From assembly GCA_010015675.1 (NCBI GenBank), contig ML977023.1, positions 130,749-194,748 on the forward strand: a DNA stretch of 64,000 nucleotides, in the 5' to 3' direction. Each line of letters opens with the position of its first letter. Positions within the stretch are counted from its first letter, which is position 1. Under the pieces are notes generated by a model. That model worked only from the letters and a program-made list of their open reading frames with translations, was not told the origin of the DNA and ran no database searches. Made by a program: the position numbers and the translations under genes. Positions 35,835 through 47,165 of the stretch are shown here, one piece after another. Source of the stretch: Byssothecium circinans. Taxonomy: Eukaryota; Ascomycota; Dothideomycetes; Pleosporales; Massarinaceae.

Positions 35835-38078
35835 ATGGATGCGACAGCGATTCCACCGCCTCCGCCCCCGATGGAGGCACCCCCTCCCCCGCCTTCAGAT
35901 CCCGCGCCACCACCTCCCCCGCCCGTAGAACTTGGTCCAGTATTAGCGAGGCCTGTAAAAGAGAAGAAGGGATGGGCATCGCAAAGGAAAAAACAGCCGC
36001 CGAGCATAGACGACATATTGCAGCAAAGGCGTGAGAAAGAGGCGGCGGCCTTAAAGCCCAAGTTCATGTCCAAGGCTGAGCGAGAGAGGATCGCAATCGA
36101 GAAGCGCCAGAAAGAGGTGGAGGAGGCACGCAAGAGGAAAGAGACGTCGTTACCTTTGACGAATGGTGTTCAACAGAATGGCAGCGCACCAAAAAGCCAG
36201 AGGGGAAGCACCGCTATTCCTACGGGCCCGCGCGCTATGAGGGCAGAAGCTCCCACAGGGCCAGCCTCTATGCGACACAAGGGCGAAATGGGACCGCCAC
36301 CCGTCCCAAGCAAGTCAAACCAGGACAAGAAGCGACCAGCACCTGAAGATGCTGAGGCAGCGATGATCCGCCAGCGATACATGGGTGCAGAGCAGAATCA
36401 ATCGACATTCTCGGCCAAGAAGAAGAGGAGGCGGACTACGGAGAAGAAGTTCAACTTTGAGTGGAACGATGAAGAGGACACCAGCGTTGACTACAACCCA
36501 CTTTATGCGCAAAAGGCGCAGGCCAATTTCTTCGGACGCGGGAAGCTAGGCGGCTTTACCGACGAGGCCAACGAGGCTAGCACACAGAAGTACATAAGAG
36601 CTATGATCGAGCGGGATCCTGAGCATGGACGCGCGCGCGCCGAGGCGATCCTGAGTATGGAGCGACGACGCAAGGAGGAAGGAAGTCGGACGCAACAGCT
36701 GGACAAGCATTGGAGCGAGAAGAGACTCGAAGACATGCGCGAACGCGACTGGCGTATCTTCAAGGAAGACTTCCACATCAGCACGATGGGGGGCTCAATA
36801 CCAAACCCCATGCGAACATGGGAGGAGTCAGGCCTTCCGAAGCAGCTTCTAGATGTAGTACATCAGATCGGATACGACGAACCCTCGGCGATCCAACGCG
36901 CTGCAATTCCTATCGCTCTGCAGTCGCGCGACCTCATCGGCGTTGCCGAGACCGGTTCCGGTAAAACGGCATCGTTTGTCCTGCCACTGCTGAATTACAT
37001 TATTCAACTCCGGTCATATGGCATGACTGATAGGCATGATGGTCCATATGCTATCATTCTAGCCCCTACACGCGAACTAGCTCAGCAAATCGATGTTGAA
37101 ACGAGAAAGTTCGCTAGTCCACTGGGCTTCAACACTGCTGTCCTTGTCGGTGGTCACTCCATTGAAGGCCAATCGTTCCAGCTCCGCGATGGTGCTGAAA
37201 TCATCATTGCTACCCCTGGTCGTCTGCTAGACTGCATAGAGCGCCGCGTTCTGGTTCTCAATCAGTGCAACTACGTCATTCTCGACGAAGCAGACAAGAT
37301 GATCACCATGGGTTTCGAGGAAGAAGTCAACAAGATCCTCGACGCGCTCCCCGTTTCGAACGAAAAGCCCGACACTGATGCCGCCGAGGATCCTCTAGCC
37401 ATGTCTCGCGGTGGGTACAGACAGACAATGCTGTACACGGCTACACTAGATACTGCCATCGAGCGCGTAGCCAAGAAATACGTCCGACGCCCCGCACGCG
37501 TGACTATCGGTGAACAGGGCAAGGCCGTTGATACGGTCGAGCAACGCGCCGAGTTTGTACCCGGAGAAGACAAGCGAAAGAAACGTCTACAAGAGATTTT
37601 GCACTCGAACGAATTCGCAGCACCAGTCTTGGTGTTCATCAACATCAAAAACAACTGCGAAGCCGTCGCAAAGGATATCCGGCGCATGGGCTTCAACCCC
37701 GTCACGCTCCACGGCTCCAAGACGCAAGAACAACGTGAAGCCGCACTGCGTCAAGTCAAGGACGGCACCGCAGATGTTCTCGTCGCTACCGATCTCGCTG
37801 GTCGTGGTATCGATATCTCGGACGTTAATCTCGTTGTCAATTTCAACATGCCGAAGAGCATCGATACCTATACGCATCGTATCGGACGTACGGGTCGTGC
37901 GGGTAAGACGGGTGTGGCGATTACTTTCTGGGGTAATGAGGATGCGGATGTGCTGTATGACTTGAAGCAGATGATTGGGAAGAGTTCGATTAGTAAGGTT
38001 CCGGAGGATCTGAGGAAACATGAGGCGGCTCAGCAGAAAGGTGGGAGAAAGAAACCTGAGAAGAACTTGCTGAATTAG
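35835..38078 (+). CDS. PRP28: spliceosomal DEAD-box ATPase Prp28
   Basis: A single exon of 747 residues. Helicase motifs appear in order: Q-motif region (IGYDEPSAIQRAAIP), motif I AETGSGKT (371-378), PTRELAQQ, TPGRLLD, DEAD (484-487), YTAT in place of the usual SAT, LVFINIK, TDLAGRGIDISDV and HRIGRTGR (681-688). Prp28 drives the exchange of U1 for U6 at the 5' splice site. The N-terminus has Pro runs, then charged sequence and an RKKQPPSIDDILQ segment typical of fungal Prp28. The YTAT variant is, as I recall, normal in this subfamily. The start at 35835 is the first in-frame ATG. With PRP39 this gives two factors in the window that act on U1 at the 5' splice site. Confidence 0.95.
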   Translation: MDATAIPPPPPPMEAPPPPPSDPAPPPPPPVELGPVLARPVKEKKGWASQRKKQPPSIDDILQQRREKEAAALKPKFMSKAERERIAIEKRQKEVEEARKRKETSLPLTNGVQQNGSAPKSQRGSTAIPTGPRAMRAEAPTGPASMRHKGEMGPPPVPSKSNQDKKRPAPEDAEAAMIRQRYMGAEQNQSTFSAKKKRRRTTEKKFNFEWNDEEDTSVDYNPLYAQKAQANFFGRGKLGGFTDEANEASTQKYIRAMIERDPEHGRARAEAILSMERRRKEEGSRTQQLDKHWSEKRLEDMRERDWRIFKEDFHISTMGGSIPNPMRTWEESGLPKQLLDVVHQIGYDEPSAIQRAAIPIALQSRDLIGVAETGSGKTASFVLPLLNYIIQLRSYGMTDRHDGPYAIILAPTRELAQQIDVETRKFASPLGFNTAVLVGGHSIEGQSFQLRDGAEIIIATPGRLLDCIERRVLVLNQCNYVILDEADKMITMGFEEEVNKILDALPVSNEKPDTDAAEDPLAMSRGGYRQTMLYTATLDTAIERVAKKYVRRPARVTIGEQGKAVDTVEQRAEFVPGEDKRKKRLQEILHSNEFAAPVLVFINIKNNCEAVAKDIRRMGFNPVTLHGSKTQEQREAALRQVKDGTADVLVATDLAGRGIDISDVNLVVNFNMPKSIDTYTHRIGRTGRAGKTGVAITFWGNEDADVLYDLKQMIGKSSISKVPEDLRKHEAAQQKGGRKKPEKNLLN

Positions 38079-38389
38079 GGTGGGGGATGGGTGTGGGTCA
38101 AATTTAGTGTGAATATGACAATGTTTGATATCCTTGTGAGTAAACTACTGTAGTTTTCACACTTTCATGGTTGGTTCGCGAAGTATGAAGTGAAGAGATA
38201 AGGTGCTACCATTACGTCTAGATCATTGTATTGAGGTCATTCAGATACAGTACATACTGGGTAGTATACCTGCGACCGCTTCAATCAATATTGCCCACAT
38301 ATCGGTCCACAGCTAAGTTACAAAGCTGCCATCCATGATTCATCTTCCCCATTACATAAACCCGGTGGACTAATCTCTCCACAGTCGCT
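38079..38389. other. convergent intergenic region
   Basis: About 311 bp between two convergent genes. It probably contains both transcript ends. No specific terminator motif is claimed. Confidence 0.55.
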
Positions 38390-39859
38390 TCAACCCACAG
38401 TGTCGCCAAGGACACTTACGACGCCCACGAGAAGCAACACGAATACAGATATCTGGAGCCCCTTCCATGATATAGCTCCTCGATAGCAACTGTCTGCAAG
38501 CACTGCCAACGCCACATACATAAATACAGAAAGACCGTCCAACATGTCATTTCGGTGTTGCTCTTCGTCCTGCGGATACCTTCGAGCCTTCTTGTGGAGC
38601 TTCTTCTCCAAGTCCTCTTTCTTCAGCTTCAGCTTCTCTTGCTTTTTAGCCCGCTTGTCTGACTCGCGGAGTTTGTCATTGGTCATTCTCGGGACTGGCG
38701 TAGAGTCGTCAGGGAGCGGGGTAGGTGATGGGGATGGAGAAGCGGTGACGGTGACTGTAGTCGTAGCCGTGGTGGTGATGTACTGAGTCACTGGCTCCGC
38801 GACCGCCTGGGCGATGGTTGTGGTCGAGGTGGGCTGAGCAGGCTGAAGGAGCTTGTGCAAGACCGTCACAACTCCGTCGACGTTGGTCTGCACATTTGCA
38901 GCTGCGGTACGTGACTGAGAGGAGGCAATCCAACACCAGAAGAGTACGGCGATGATGCAGAGGGTAAGCATGAAGTGGTAGTCGGCCAGTGTAGCCGGTC
39001 GCAGAGATCCGAGATCAGTTCCCTCTTTGTCGCGAGCTTCCCCCTGAGTCTTCTTCTTCTGAGCCTTGGGCTTACTTCCTGACTCTTCAGGAGCATTCGC
39101 AACAACATCGGCACGATCCGCATCATTGTCTACGCGTGCAGATCTACCGCCCACCGAGATACGCGCTGTGCTCGCATCCTTGTTCTTGTTTGTCACCGCC
39201 TCACGAGCCTTCTTCCGCTCCTCAGCCCTACCCACCCGCAGCAACAAATCAGACCCATCGCTTGCAGAGCCTGGAGGGAAAGAAGCAATCGAGAAATGGC
39301 GATCATGCGACATTTGAATAGCTTCCTTCTTCAACTGTTCTCGCTTCTCACGATTGTCCATGTCCCTCTCCATGTCCCTCTTCTTCTTCTCTTCCGATTT
39401 CTCGCCGAAGTTGTGGAGCACGCGGTCTACATGGGCGGATGGATTGTAGGGGTTTGTGACCGCGTGTTTGTCGTTGCTGGGTGCGCGATTGCTAGCGTTC
39501 CGCTCCAAGTTCCTCACAGGGAACTTATTCGTGCTACGCGAACGTATCGCATTTAGATCGGCCATCGCTTGATCCATTGTCTCGGTATCGAAGATGTGTG
39601 TTTTCTCGTCAGTGTTGTTTGGGGCAGAGGCAGACAAGCTGTGCGACTCCCGAGCGGGTTGGCGTCCAAATACTTCCGCTACATCGTCAGTCGAATCGGA
39701 GCCTGACGGAGGCGTGAGGAGCTTCGGATCTTTCGCGTTCGTGCTCTGGCCTTCGACTTCAGACCCAGAGTCCGAGAACGCTGAGTCGGAAAAAACGATC
39801 GGATCGTTGCTGCCCTGCGCCGCATCGCGAGCAGAGCCTTTGGCATGAGTCGAAGACAT
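38390..39859 (-). CDS. orphan membrane protein with charged N-terminus
   Basis: A single exon of 489 residues from ATG 39859; the frame extends upstream only without an ATG. The first 290 residues are hydrophilic and Ser/Asp/Lys-rich, with charged helices (SEEKKKRDMERDMDNREKR). A membrane helix lies at about 295-318 (FMLTLCIIAVLFWCWIA). A Thr/Ser/Pro linker is followed by a strongly charged coiled-coil-like stretch (about 390-430, KKQEKLKLKKEDLEKKLHK). Two hydrophobic helices (about 442-458 and 466-485) end the protein. I do not recognise the family. The layout suggests an endomembrane or nuclear-envelope protein, but that is a guess. Confidence 0.75.
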   Translation of the reverse strand: MSSTHAKGSARDAAQGSNDPIVFSDSAFSDSGSEVEGQSTNAKDPKLLTPPSGSDSTDDVAEVFGRQPARESHSLSASAPNNTDEKTHIFDTETMDQAMADLNAIRSRSTNKFPVRNLERNASNRAPSNDKHAVTNPYNPSAHVDRVLHNFGEKSEEKKKRDMERDMDNREKREQLKKEAIQMSHDRHFSIASFPPGSASDGSDLLLRVGRAEERKKAREAVTNKNKDASTARISVGGRSARVDNDADRADVVANAPEESGSKPKAQKKKTQGEARDKEGTDLGSLRPATLADYHFMLTLCIIAVLFWCWIASSQSRTAAANVQTNVDGVVTVLHKLLQPAQPTSTTTIAQAVAEPVTQYITTTATTTVTVTASPSPSPTPLPDDSTPVPRMTNDKLRESDKRAKKQEKLKLKKEDLEKKLHKKARRYPQDEEQHRNDMLDGLSVFMYVALAVLADSCYRGAISWKGLQISVFVLLLVGVVSVLGDTVG

Positions 39860-40763
39860 GGTGGAGGATTTCTCACGCTGATATTCAGGACCTACGTGTG
39901 AACCAGAAGGGCAAGCGGTGTATATCAGGAATGTACTATACTGTGCTGAGGTTGTAGTTGTGGAGAAATAAGTGCAGATAGCGGGGAGGTAGAGTGACAG
40001 TGGTGGGAGAGTGCGGGCTTTTATACCCCGGGGGTCGCACGCGCGCAAACGGATTGCTTCCACTTGCGGCGCAGGAAGAGGGAAAGGGGAAGAAGAAAGT
40101 CACGGATACATATGACGTACGGAAGCTACCTGAACTAGCATTGTGCAAGATATATCTGGAAACTTCGCCGCAGTTCACGCTGAGACTTAAGTTGGAATAT
40201 GGGGGAAATTCCTTGCTGTATTCGCCAATAACAAAGTTCGAATTATCTAGGTATGTTATAAAGTAGGCGACGGTTGTATATGTAAAACGGCATACCGGTA
40301 AACCTCGCTTTGGACTATCGTGATCTGGAAAATAGGCGCGGCGAGGGATCAAGAGGTGATGTATGTGGTTAAGTTCTGAAGCAGACATCATAGTTAAGAC
40401 GGGAGAATATAGGCAGACTTTATCTCAATGCACAAAGGAATACAAACGCAAGTAGGCACAAGTTTGATGCAGCTCTATCCATCTAACAGGTTCAACATGA
40501 CTATTGGAAACTCGACGGCGAACCACGCGTATAATACAGTATCTTAGAATCTGTATCATTACTTCTATGTACCCTACAGTCATCCCAATCGTAAAAACAT
40601 GAATCGTGCATACCGTCAATGACACATCAACAGAAAGCCTCATATCCATTACCGTTCTGACTCGTGCCGTTCAGAAGAAGCCCCGACAATCATCCCCGGT
40701 TTCCCATACATCTTGACCACTCCAGCGAAATTCGAGGCCCAAAGTCCCGCCTCATATCCTGTT
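39860..40763. other. intergenic region
   Basis: About 900 bp that hold the promoter of the orphan membrane protein and the 3' flank of the small membrane protein gene. No other gene is supported. Confidence 0.55.
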
Positions 40764-41210
40764 TTAGACCCCAAATTGCGACTGCGCGAATGCACGTACA
40801 TCCCCGTGGACAAAGTCGACCATAATATACAGCATCATGACAAATATTATGATGAGGACAAGAGGACCGCCGACGAAGATGGCGATGTTGGCAGAAAAAG
40901 TGCTCATAGCAGTGGGCTCATCTTCAAAGACCAGATAGTGCCTCTCGACGTCGGTGTCGTAGCTATCGAACACGGTATCGTCGTCTGAGGAATCGTATGG
41001 GTCCCAATCTTCGGATGGGTCGCTTGGCCAAGGAGACGTCGTGAGTTCATATGACAATGACGAGTCTGCTGCCTTTTCGGGAAACACGTGCCGTTTTCCC
41101 CCGTCGGAACTCACGGCGAAATAGGAAGTCGACATCGCCGAATTGCTGATGGAACCGTAGGTCGTGGTGAGCAGATATCCACGGGGCGGGACATAAATAG
41201 GCGGCACCAT
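40764..41210 (-). CDS. small single-pass membrane protein, unknown
   Basis: A single coding exon of 148 residues from ATG 41210. The first 90 residues are hydrophilic with an Asp/Ser-rich acidic stretch (SDPSEDWDPYDSSDDD). One strong membrane helix follows near residues 108-130 (IAIFVGGPLVLIIIFVMML), then a short tail. A probable 5' leader intron (41226-41273, donor GTAAGT, acceptor TTAACAG) supports transcription. There is no family match from memory and it could be lineage-specific. An amphipathic N-terminus without a signal peptide suggests a tail-anchored topology. Confidence 0.6.
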   Translation of the reverse strand: MVPPIYVPPRGYLLTTTYGSISNSAMSTSYFAVSSDGGKRHVFPEKAADSSLSYELTTSPWPSDPSEDWDPYDSSDDDTVFDSYDTDVERHYLVFEDEPTAMSTFSANIAIFVGGPLVLIIIFVMMLYIMVDFVHGDVRAFAQSQFGV

Positions 41211-41225
41211 CTTCACAGCTACAAC

Positions 41226-41273
41226 CTGTTAACTTGGCGATCTTCGTGAGACTAAGCTGTAGAATGCACTTAC
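41226..41273 (-). other. probable 5' leader intron
   Basis: A 48-bp segment with GTAAGT donor and TTAACAG acceptor ends 15 bases before ATG 41210. Its splice sites match the window consensus. It would be untranslated. Confidence 0.5.
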
Positions 41274-41847
41274 TTGGACTGCTTTGTGAGGTTTTGAGTA
41301 TTTCGGTTAACTGGCGTCGAGTTGCTGGAAGCCTCGTAAGTGAGGTTTCGTCTGGCGTTCTGAGCTTGTCGGAAATGTTGTCGAAGTTGGTGGAGAAGAG
41401 TAGAGAACAGGAACCGTTATTTAATCGTTAACAGCTTAAGCCTGGCTCTGACAGGGCCCCGGGGGCTCTCGTGAAAATTGTCGAGTTGTTGTTCAGGCCC
41501 ACACCAGATTGGAAACCATTGCTTGGGCCAATCAACCGTAAACTATTACCTATATAGTTACTCATGGAATACGGTACGGCACGTCTCAATACCAATCATC
41601 TTTCCATGTGGTGATGAGAAAGACCCGGGTTGGAGAACAGCACCAGGACAGAAATGCTGCAACACCTTGCCAGTCCCAAACTGGAGGAGGCGTTGCCAGA
41701 CTTTTGGCACATGTCTGTATTGTTCGAAAGTCATGAGCGCATCGTCGGACCATGACAACGTCCCACAGGCTCAAGGATTTGAAATCCTCTTGGTCGGCCC
41801 ATACTCTGGGGAATATTTCCTCAAGTCTTTGTCCCATCCGCAGTTAT
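41274..41847. other. intergenic region
   Basis: About 570 bp between the small membrane protein gene and the end of the rhodopsin-fold gene. The plus-strand frame 41478-42107 is mostly antisense to the latter and is not called. Confidence 0.55.
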
Positions 41848-43154
41848 CTAGCGCGCATCCGTATGCTGCACTACCGAAACCGAAGTCTCCGAAATCTTCG
41901 ACATCCTATCATCGTCCTCATCTTTGCTGTGTCCATCGAAGGACGCACTGTCCAGACCTCTCCCAAACTCCGTATATGGTCCTTCCGCCTCTTCTAGAAT
42001 CGAATCATGCGTATTCCTCCTTACTCTCGCGCTGCCAATCGTCTCGCGCCTCTGCTTCGACAAATTTAATTCGACCGATCCAGGGGGAAAGCTCTGAATC
42101 CACGTAGTGCTCTCGTGGCTGGCTAGAGAAGAGCCAAGTAGTTTCGGAAGAAGTTTCGACACCAGTGGCTTGCAGCCAGGGGCACTTGCGCAGATTAGAC
42201 TGACGTATATTTCGATTGATGTCCACGTTGAGATGTCGTACATATCCCATGTAGCATCGAAGTTGGCTTTGGTGACTGTAGTTCCAACACGGGTAACACG
42301 GACCGCTCCAGCAATCGCGGCTAAAAACCCCAGAGTGACGATGCCGACTAACATCCATTTCTGGCGCAGGTTGAGATGCAGCTGCAGCACCCTTGGGAGC
42401 ACGATCACAATGAGTGCCATATCAACGAATACGTTCAGGGCGCCATTGGCGTAAAGTCCAGAGATATCCTCGTAGCATTTTGATGCTGGGCGTCCTTCGT
42501 CCCAATAGGCACTGATCGGCTTGCATTGGAATATGCTCAACCAAAAGAAAGGAATCAGCGGGACGAGAAGCACTACGATGAGGCCTTTGATCGCTCGACG
42601 GCCCCAGTCATCGTTGCTAGGACAGAAGATACGGAGGTAGGTGAGACATATGCTGAGTTTTGGAAGCGCGAGTGCTCCGAGGACGAGAAGTTGCGATACG
42701 TATGCGAATTTTTGCGAGGCTACGAGGTCGCTTGGTTCATGAGCAAGCATCCAACTCAGATGCTGTCCAGCTCCGAGATCTACCTGCACATATTGCATTA
42801 TGCTGTTGGCGAGAGCTAAGACCTGCAAATGTATTTAGAAGAGTTTTGAAGAAGAGTCCAGTTCACAAACCCATGCCAGCACCAATGCAGTATCTTCTCT
42901 TTCCCAACTGCCGATGAGGATCACACGAGAATAGACTCGTGCTAGGAAAAACAACGTGCCTATAGCCTGACATATCGCATTTCCAGCGATGATAACAGGC
43001 GCACGCGAATCACCATCTGCATCAGGAGGAAGTTCCTAGACACTTTAGAACTGTAGAGAAAGACAGGATAGACTTGTTTTGCTTTTGCGTGTGCACTCAC
43101 TGGTGGAGGGACCTGAGAGAATTGCCGTAGAACGAGCAGCGGAAGAGGCACCAT
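41848..43154 (-). CDS. fungal rhodopsin-fold membrane protein (PF20684-like)
   Basis: Three exons, 43101-43154, 42871-43035 and 41848-42822, encode 397 residues. Seven hydrophobic helices are visible, including VIIAGNAICQAIGTLFFLAR, a segment around LALPKLSICLTYLRIF, GLIVVLLVPLIPFFWLSIF, NVFVDMALIVIVLPRVL and WMLVGIVTLGFLAAIAGAVR. FQCKPISAYWD, then C at YEDI, and WTSIEIYVSLICASAPGCKPL are signature segments of the large Pezizomycotina family annotated as rhodopsin domain or PTH11-like. Members are plasma-membrane proteins, some linked to host sensing. Intron 2 has a GTTTGT donor. No retinal-binding Lys is implied by this family. The 80-residue C-terminal tail is hydrophilic and could signal. 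Ligand unknown. Confidence 0.88.
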
Positions 43155-45430
43155 GGCTTCTGATAACACATGTGTGTATACAAATCCAGCGTGCAGGAGA
43201 ATGGCGATCAAGATCGATGTTGTGGTTTGGTGAGGTTGTTGTACAGCACACCATGCATGTGCGAAGCTTTGCCAGTGTCAGGGTGATGGTTTGGGAGGAG
43301 GGACCCGCCTCGGTACTTCCGACATAGATCATGCTAAAATAACGTGGAGCACAGGGTTAGTTGGCCAGGGCATTATTGGGTGTCCCCAGATCGCCAAAGA
43401 CGAGGGGTAACTTCGGATAGAGCGGGATCGCCAATTTAGGTCGAGATATGGGGCTCTCGATGTGATATGAAAAGCTAGCATGCGTTAGTCTTATTATACA
43501 TATCAACGTATCACCTATCAAAGATCTATATGGACGAATCTCCCTTCGACTAATCATGTCCAAACATTGAAGGTCCTTCGTAGGTATTCAGAGGTTGAAT
43601 AATTCTCCAACAATCTTGACCTAGAAAAGAGCACTTTGGTGAGTGTTGTGCCCGATCGACTCGGCTATCCAAACTGACGTGAAACGAAGCCCCACATGCC
43701 GACGCAAGCTGAAGCAACAAAAAGTGTGCCTGCCGGGGAATGCCATTATGCCGGCAGCGATCCCAACACGGTCACAGTTGTTAATAATGTCCTGCCAGCC
43801 TCTGTTGCCGAAGCTTCGACCAGATAGGCTTGAGCCTTGCGGGTCGATCATTTGACTTGATGCCATGCCGGTCTTTGCCAAAAGGCCTGTCGTCGTCCGT
43901 TTAATAAGCTAAGCTTTGCCTTTCTTGTTGATACGTCGCTCAGCAACAGAGGTTCTGCCCATAACATTGAGCATGCCATAGGATCTTGATGTGCAGCTCC
44001 CCTGGCGTTGCACAGGAGATGAAGGTCCCGAACTGTTACATGCATGAAATTTCGACACCGGAGCCGTCGCACCAGAAATTGCATTCCAGAAGCTGTCATC
44101 GAATCAACTGAAGCAAGACGTGCTGTCCTTCATAGCTTTGACACGTAAGGAGATCCTGCTCCGAACGCGATGTCGGGTGCCTGACCCTGAAAAACAAGTT
44201 CGTTACTAAAGTTAATCGTTAGGCATGCGCCAAATTTTGTGCAGGCCAGAGAAAGAGTAGCGATTGGTCCTTCAAGACTTGAAAGGTGTGAAGTCAAAAT
44301 TGCTGACGTTGGCCCACGACGTGTCGCGTCCACAATGCGAGACCAGATGACGCATCTTCGTGGAAGCAAATCATGTTGAACTTGTTCGTCTCGTCTCTTG
44401 AGTCTGAGTATGGATCTTGATCAGCACTCATTAATGTGACGGTGACGGAGACAGAGTGAACACGCCGAGGAAGAGGAAGACCTCTACCCTACCCAAGGGT
44501 TCGGGAAGGTGCGGTGTGAAGCTGGTCGCATGATTATCGTGAACTGAACAATCCGCTGAGGCCTGCTACAAGGAGAAGAGTCATCAGTCTATCTATGCGA
44601 ATAGAATGTCGTGCAGGAGAGTGTCGGGAATCGGTCAGTCAGTCCTCCTGTGTCTCAGCGAAAAGCTCGACAAGAGATACTTTCATGGTATGACGACGTA
44701 TGATGCAGTTAGTTGAGGGTGCAAAGCGAAGACGTATGAATTTAGAACAGTGATGATTAAGACGTCTATTGCGTCGAGTCCCTCGTTCCTCCCTGCAGCC
44801 CATCTCGGCCCGACGAATGATCCCCCGCCCTATCATCCTTTCACCCACTCTTCAGCCACTCCACCTTCCCGTCGACTCGAACATCGACCAACATGGTTGT
44901 CCTCGACCACGACATTAATGAGCTACTCAGCAAAGTCAATAACTCCCCATAGTAGCGCCCCCAATCATGTGCTCGTCACCACCAGGACCATGGCCACGCT
45001 CTTGCACACTGATAGAGCACCTGTACATCAAGCCACCCAACTTCACGCGTCCCAGATATCATCCAAACTCTGAAGACATGTGCCGAATCCAATCTACATA
45101 GGCCGAGCCTCTCCAAATCGCCATCTGCGGGGTTTGGCCGGGATTGAGATAGATCGCGCCTTTCAACCAAACAGCAATATACTATGCGAAACCGCACATC
45201 ACCATCGAGAATCTTGGCCCCTATCTACTTTGCCCCTACAAACTACCATGTGAGCTTGGGAATACCAACAATGACGATTCGGAAATCTAATTAGGGATGC
45301 TAATTTACGCGATGGAATGCGGTATAATATGGTGTAGTGTCGCATCGCTCGTCGATGTGCACATTGGTGTTGTATTGCTATTATCCCCATTACTGTTATT
45401 GTCAATTCTTCAGTTTGTGAAAAGGACGAA
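43155..45430. other. 2.3 kb gene-free region
   Basis: No supported gene on either strand. Open frames are under 110 codons without motifs. The last 130 bp before 45431 include an AT-rich TATAATAT near 45320, a possible core promoter of the PEBP gene. Confidence 0.55.
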
Positions 45431-46178
45431 ATGTTGTTTACAACGCTCATCTCCTCGCTCGTGCTCGTTGGCACTGCGCTCGCGCAGACTCCTCCTGGTT
45501 TCTCACCAGCTGTGAACAAGACCCTCGATGTCTACTATGGCACCACATACATCACTCCGGGACTAATGGTGAAGAAGTCAAGTAAGTCGTTGAGACCCTC
45601 TAAAGAGGGATACAAAGCTGACTGTAAGATAAAAGGCGCGTCAAAGCAACCGACTATCGGACTCACGGGCGAGACGTTGACGGGCAAGTACCTGCTGGCC
45701 ATGATTGGTATATTTCCCCCAATCAAATAAAGCGAGATTTTACTAACATATCCAGACATCGATGCGTAAGCCATTCTTTCCAAAAGAAAAGCACCCTTTC
45801 ACAGATGAAGTGTACTAATACACCTGTAGTCCCGGAACACCCCGCGGAACCGTCCTCCACGCCCTCCTGACAGACTTCACATCCAGCGGTACGACCCAAA
45901 ATGGCACTAACGTCCTTACATCCAAGGCCACGGGCCCGGCCTCCTACTTCGGTCCTGCACCTCCCGCTGAAACACCCAAGCACCCACACAACTACATCTT
46001 CTTGCTTCATACGCAGCCGGATAACTTTGCAGTCCCTGCGAGCCATAAGAGCGCTGTCCAAGGCCGGATGGGGATTAACTGGGTTAACTTTATCACGGAT
46101 GCGGGGTTGAGTGCGCCGGTTGCGGCGAATTACTTGCAGGTGCAGAGTGGAGATAACACAAAGAGGTGGGAGGCGTGA
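45431..46178 (+). CDS. secreted phosphatidylethanolamine-binding-family protein
   Basis: Four exons, 45431-45581, 45636-45707, 45756-45765 and 45830-46178, encode 193 residues. Exon 3 is only 10 nt and restores the frame through MIDIDAPGTPRGTVLHALL, which is the PEBP ligand-site motif (DxDAPxxP). Later family segments are PAPPAETPKHPHNYIFLL and GRMGINWVNFI. An N-terminal signal peptide (LFTTLISSLVLVGTALA) indicates export. Intron 2 has a perfect TACTAACA branch site. PEBPs bind anionic ligands and act as kinase or protease modulators in other organisms; a role for this one is not evident. Confidence 0.9.
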
Positions 46179-47165
46179 TTAATGAGAGATAAACAGAGGC
46201 TGGAGGAGGCGGGGGGGATGAAAGGGATTTTGGTTTGTTTTCGAGTGAATTGAGGGTGGAATAAGAGGGTCGAGGTTAGTGTATGTATCGGCGGAAATTG
46301 AATCATGTCGCTATGAAAGACTTCATGAAGTAATTCGCATTGATGTTGTTTAACTTGCTGGTGGCGATGAATAGCAAACTCACTTTATGTAGCCGTGATG
46401 GTGTTTTTCGATGGGTAGCTGTGCGCGTTTTGCAATATATGATATATCCGCCGACAGATGATATCCAATCACCTATCGAATTACCACTGTGTCTTAATTC
46501 ACTCCTCAACACTAATCGGAAGACGATCATAACCTATTTTGCACATCATTAATTCCGAATATGCTTACCATAAAGACCATAGTTGCCGTTACTCATTCAT
46601 TAAGAGAAGGGGTACGCGTCCTTTTCTAGTCCCTCTTGCAAGATCATTACAATGCTTTCCCGGGTAATTTCAACAAGCCACGCAATAAGCGCAACCTTCC
46701 CACTGCATTGTAACACTGTGCAGCAGCATCATGGGTAGGACTCTATCCATAAAGCACCAAGAATAAGTACACGCGTACCTGCAAGTGTCGATACAGAAAA
46801 GACAACCGGCCCAGACTTGGCCAATATTATTAATCTTCCGAGCGTGCGGACGGCGATCTCTTCGTCTACGATTCTTACATAGACGAACTTGGCCATTCGA
46901 AGCAATGAGGACGCGTTATATGGAATATGGATGTTTTCTAGAAGTTAATATGGGAGATGTTGGCTCGATATGTCGTGATCGACTGCTGAAGGGATGGGAA
47001 AGTTGCGGCCGCAGGAACAAATTGTCGAGATCGAGGGGTTTCTCGGCGATAGTGTTACGGAAGAGCAAGGAGGATATAAAGTTGTAGGACTGATCACTGG
47101 TCTGAAGTCGTCCCAGTGCCTTCAATTGCCAATCGAAGCGCCACCTTTTCAGTCAAACTCCCACA
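46179..47165. other. intergenic region
   Basis: About 990 bp between two secreted-protein genes on the same strand. A TATAAA is present at 47075-47080. No gene is supported. Confidence 0.6.
47075..47080 (+). promoter_or_regulatory. TATA box of the small secreted protein gene
   Basis: TATAAA lies 86-91 bp upstream of ATG 47166, a usual distance for a fungal core promoter with a short leader. Position and sequence are seen; function is inferred. Confidence 0.5.
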
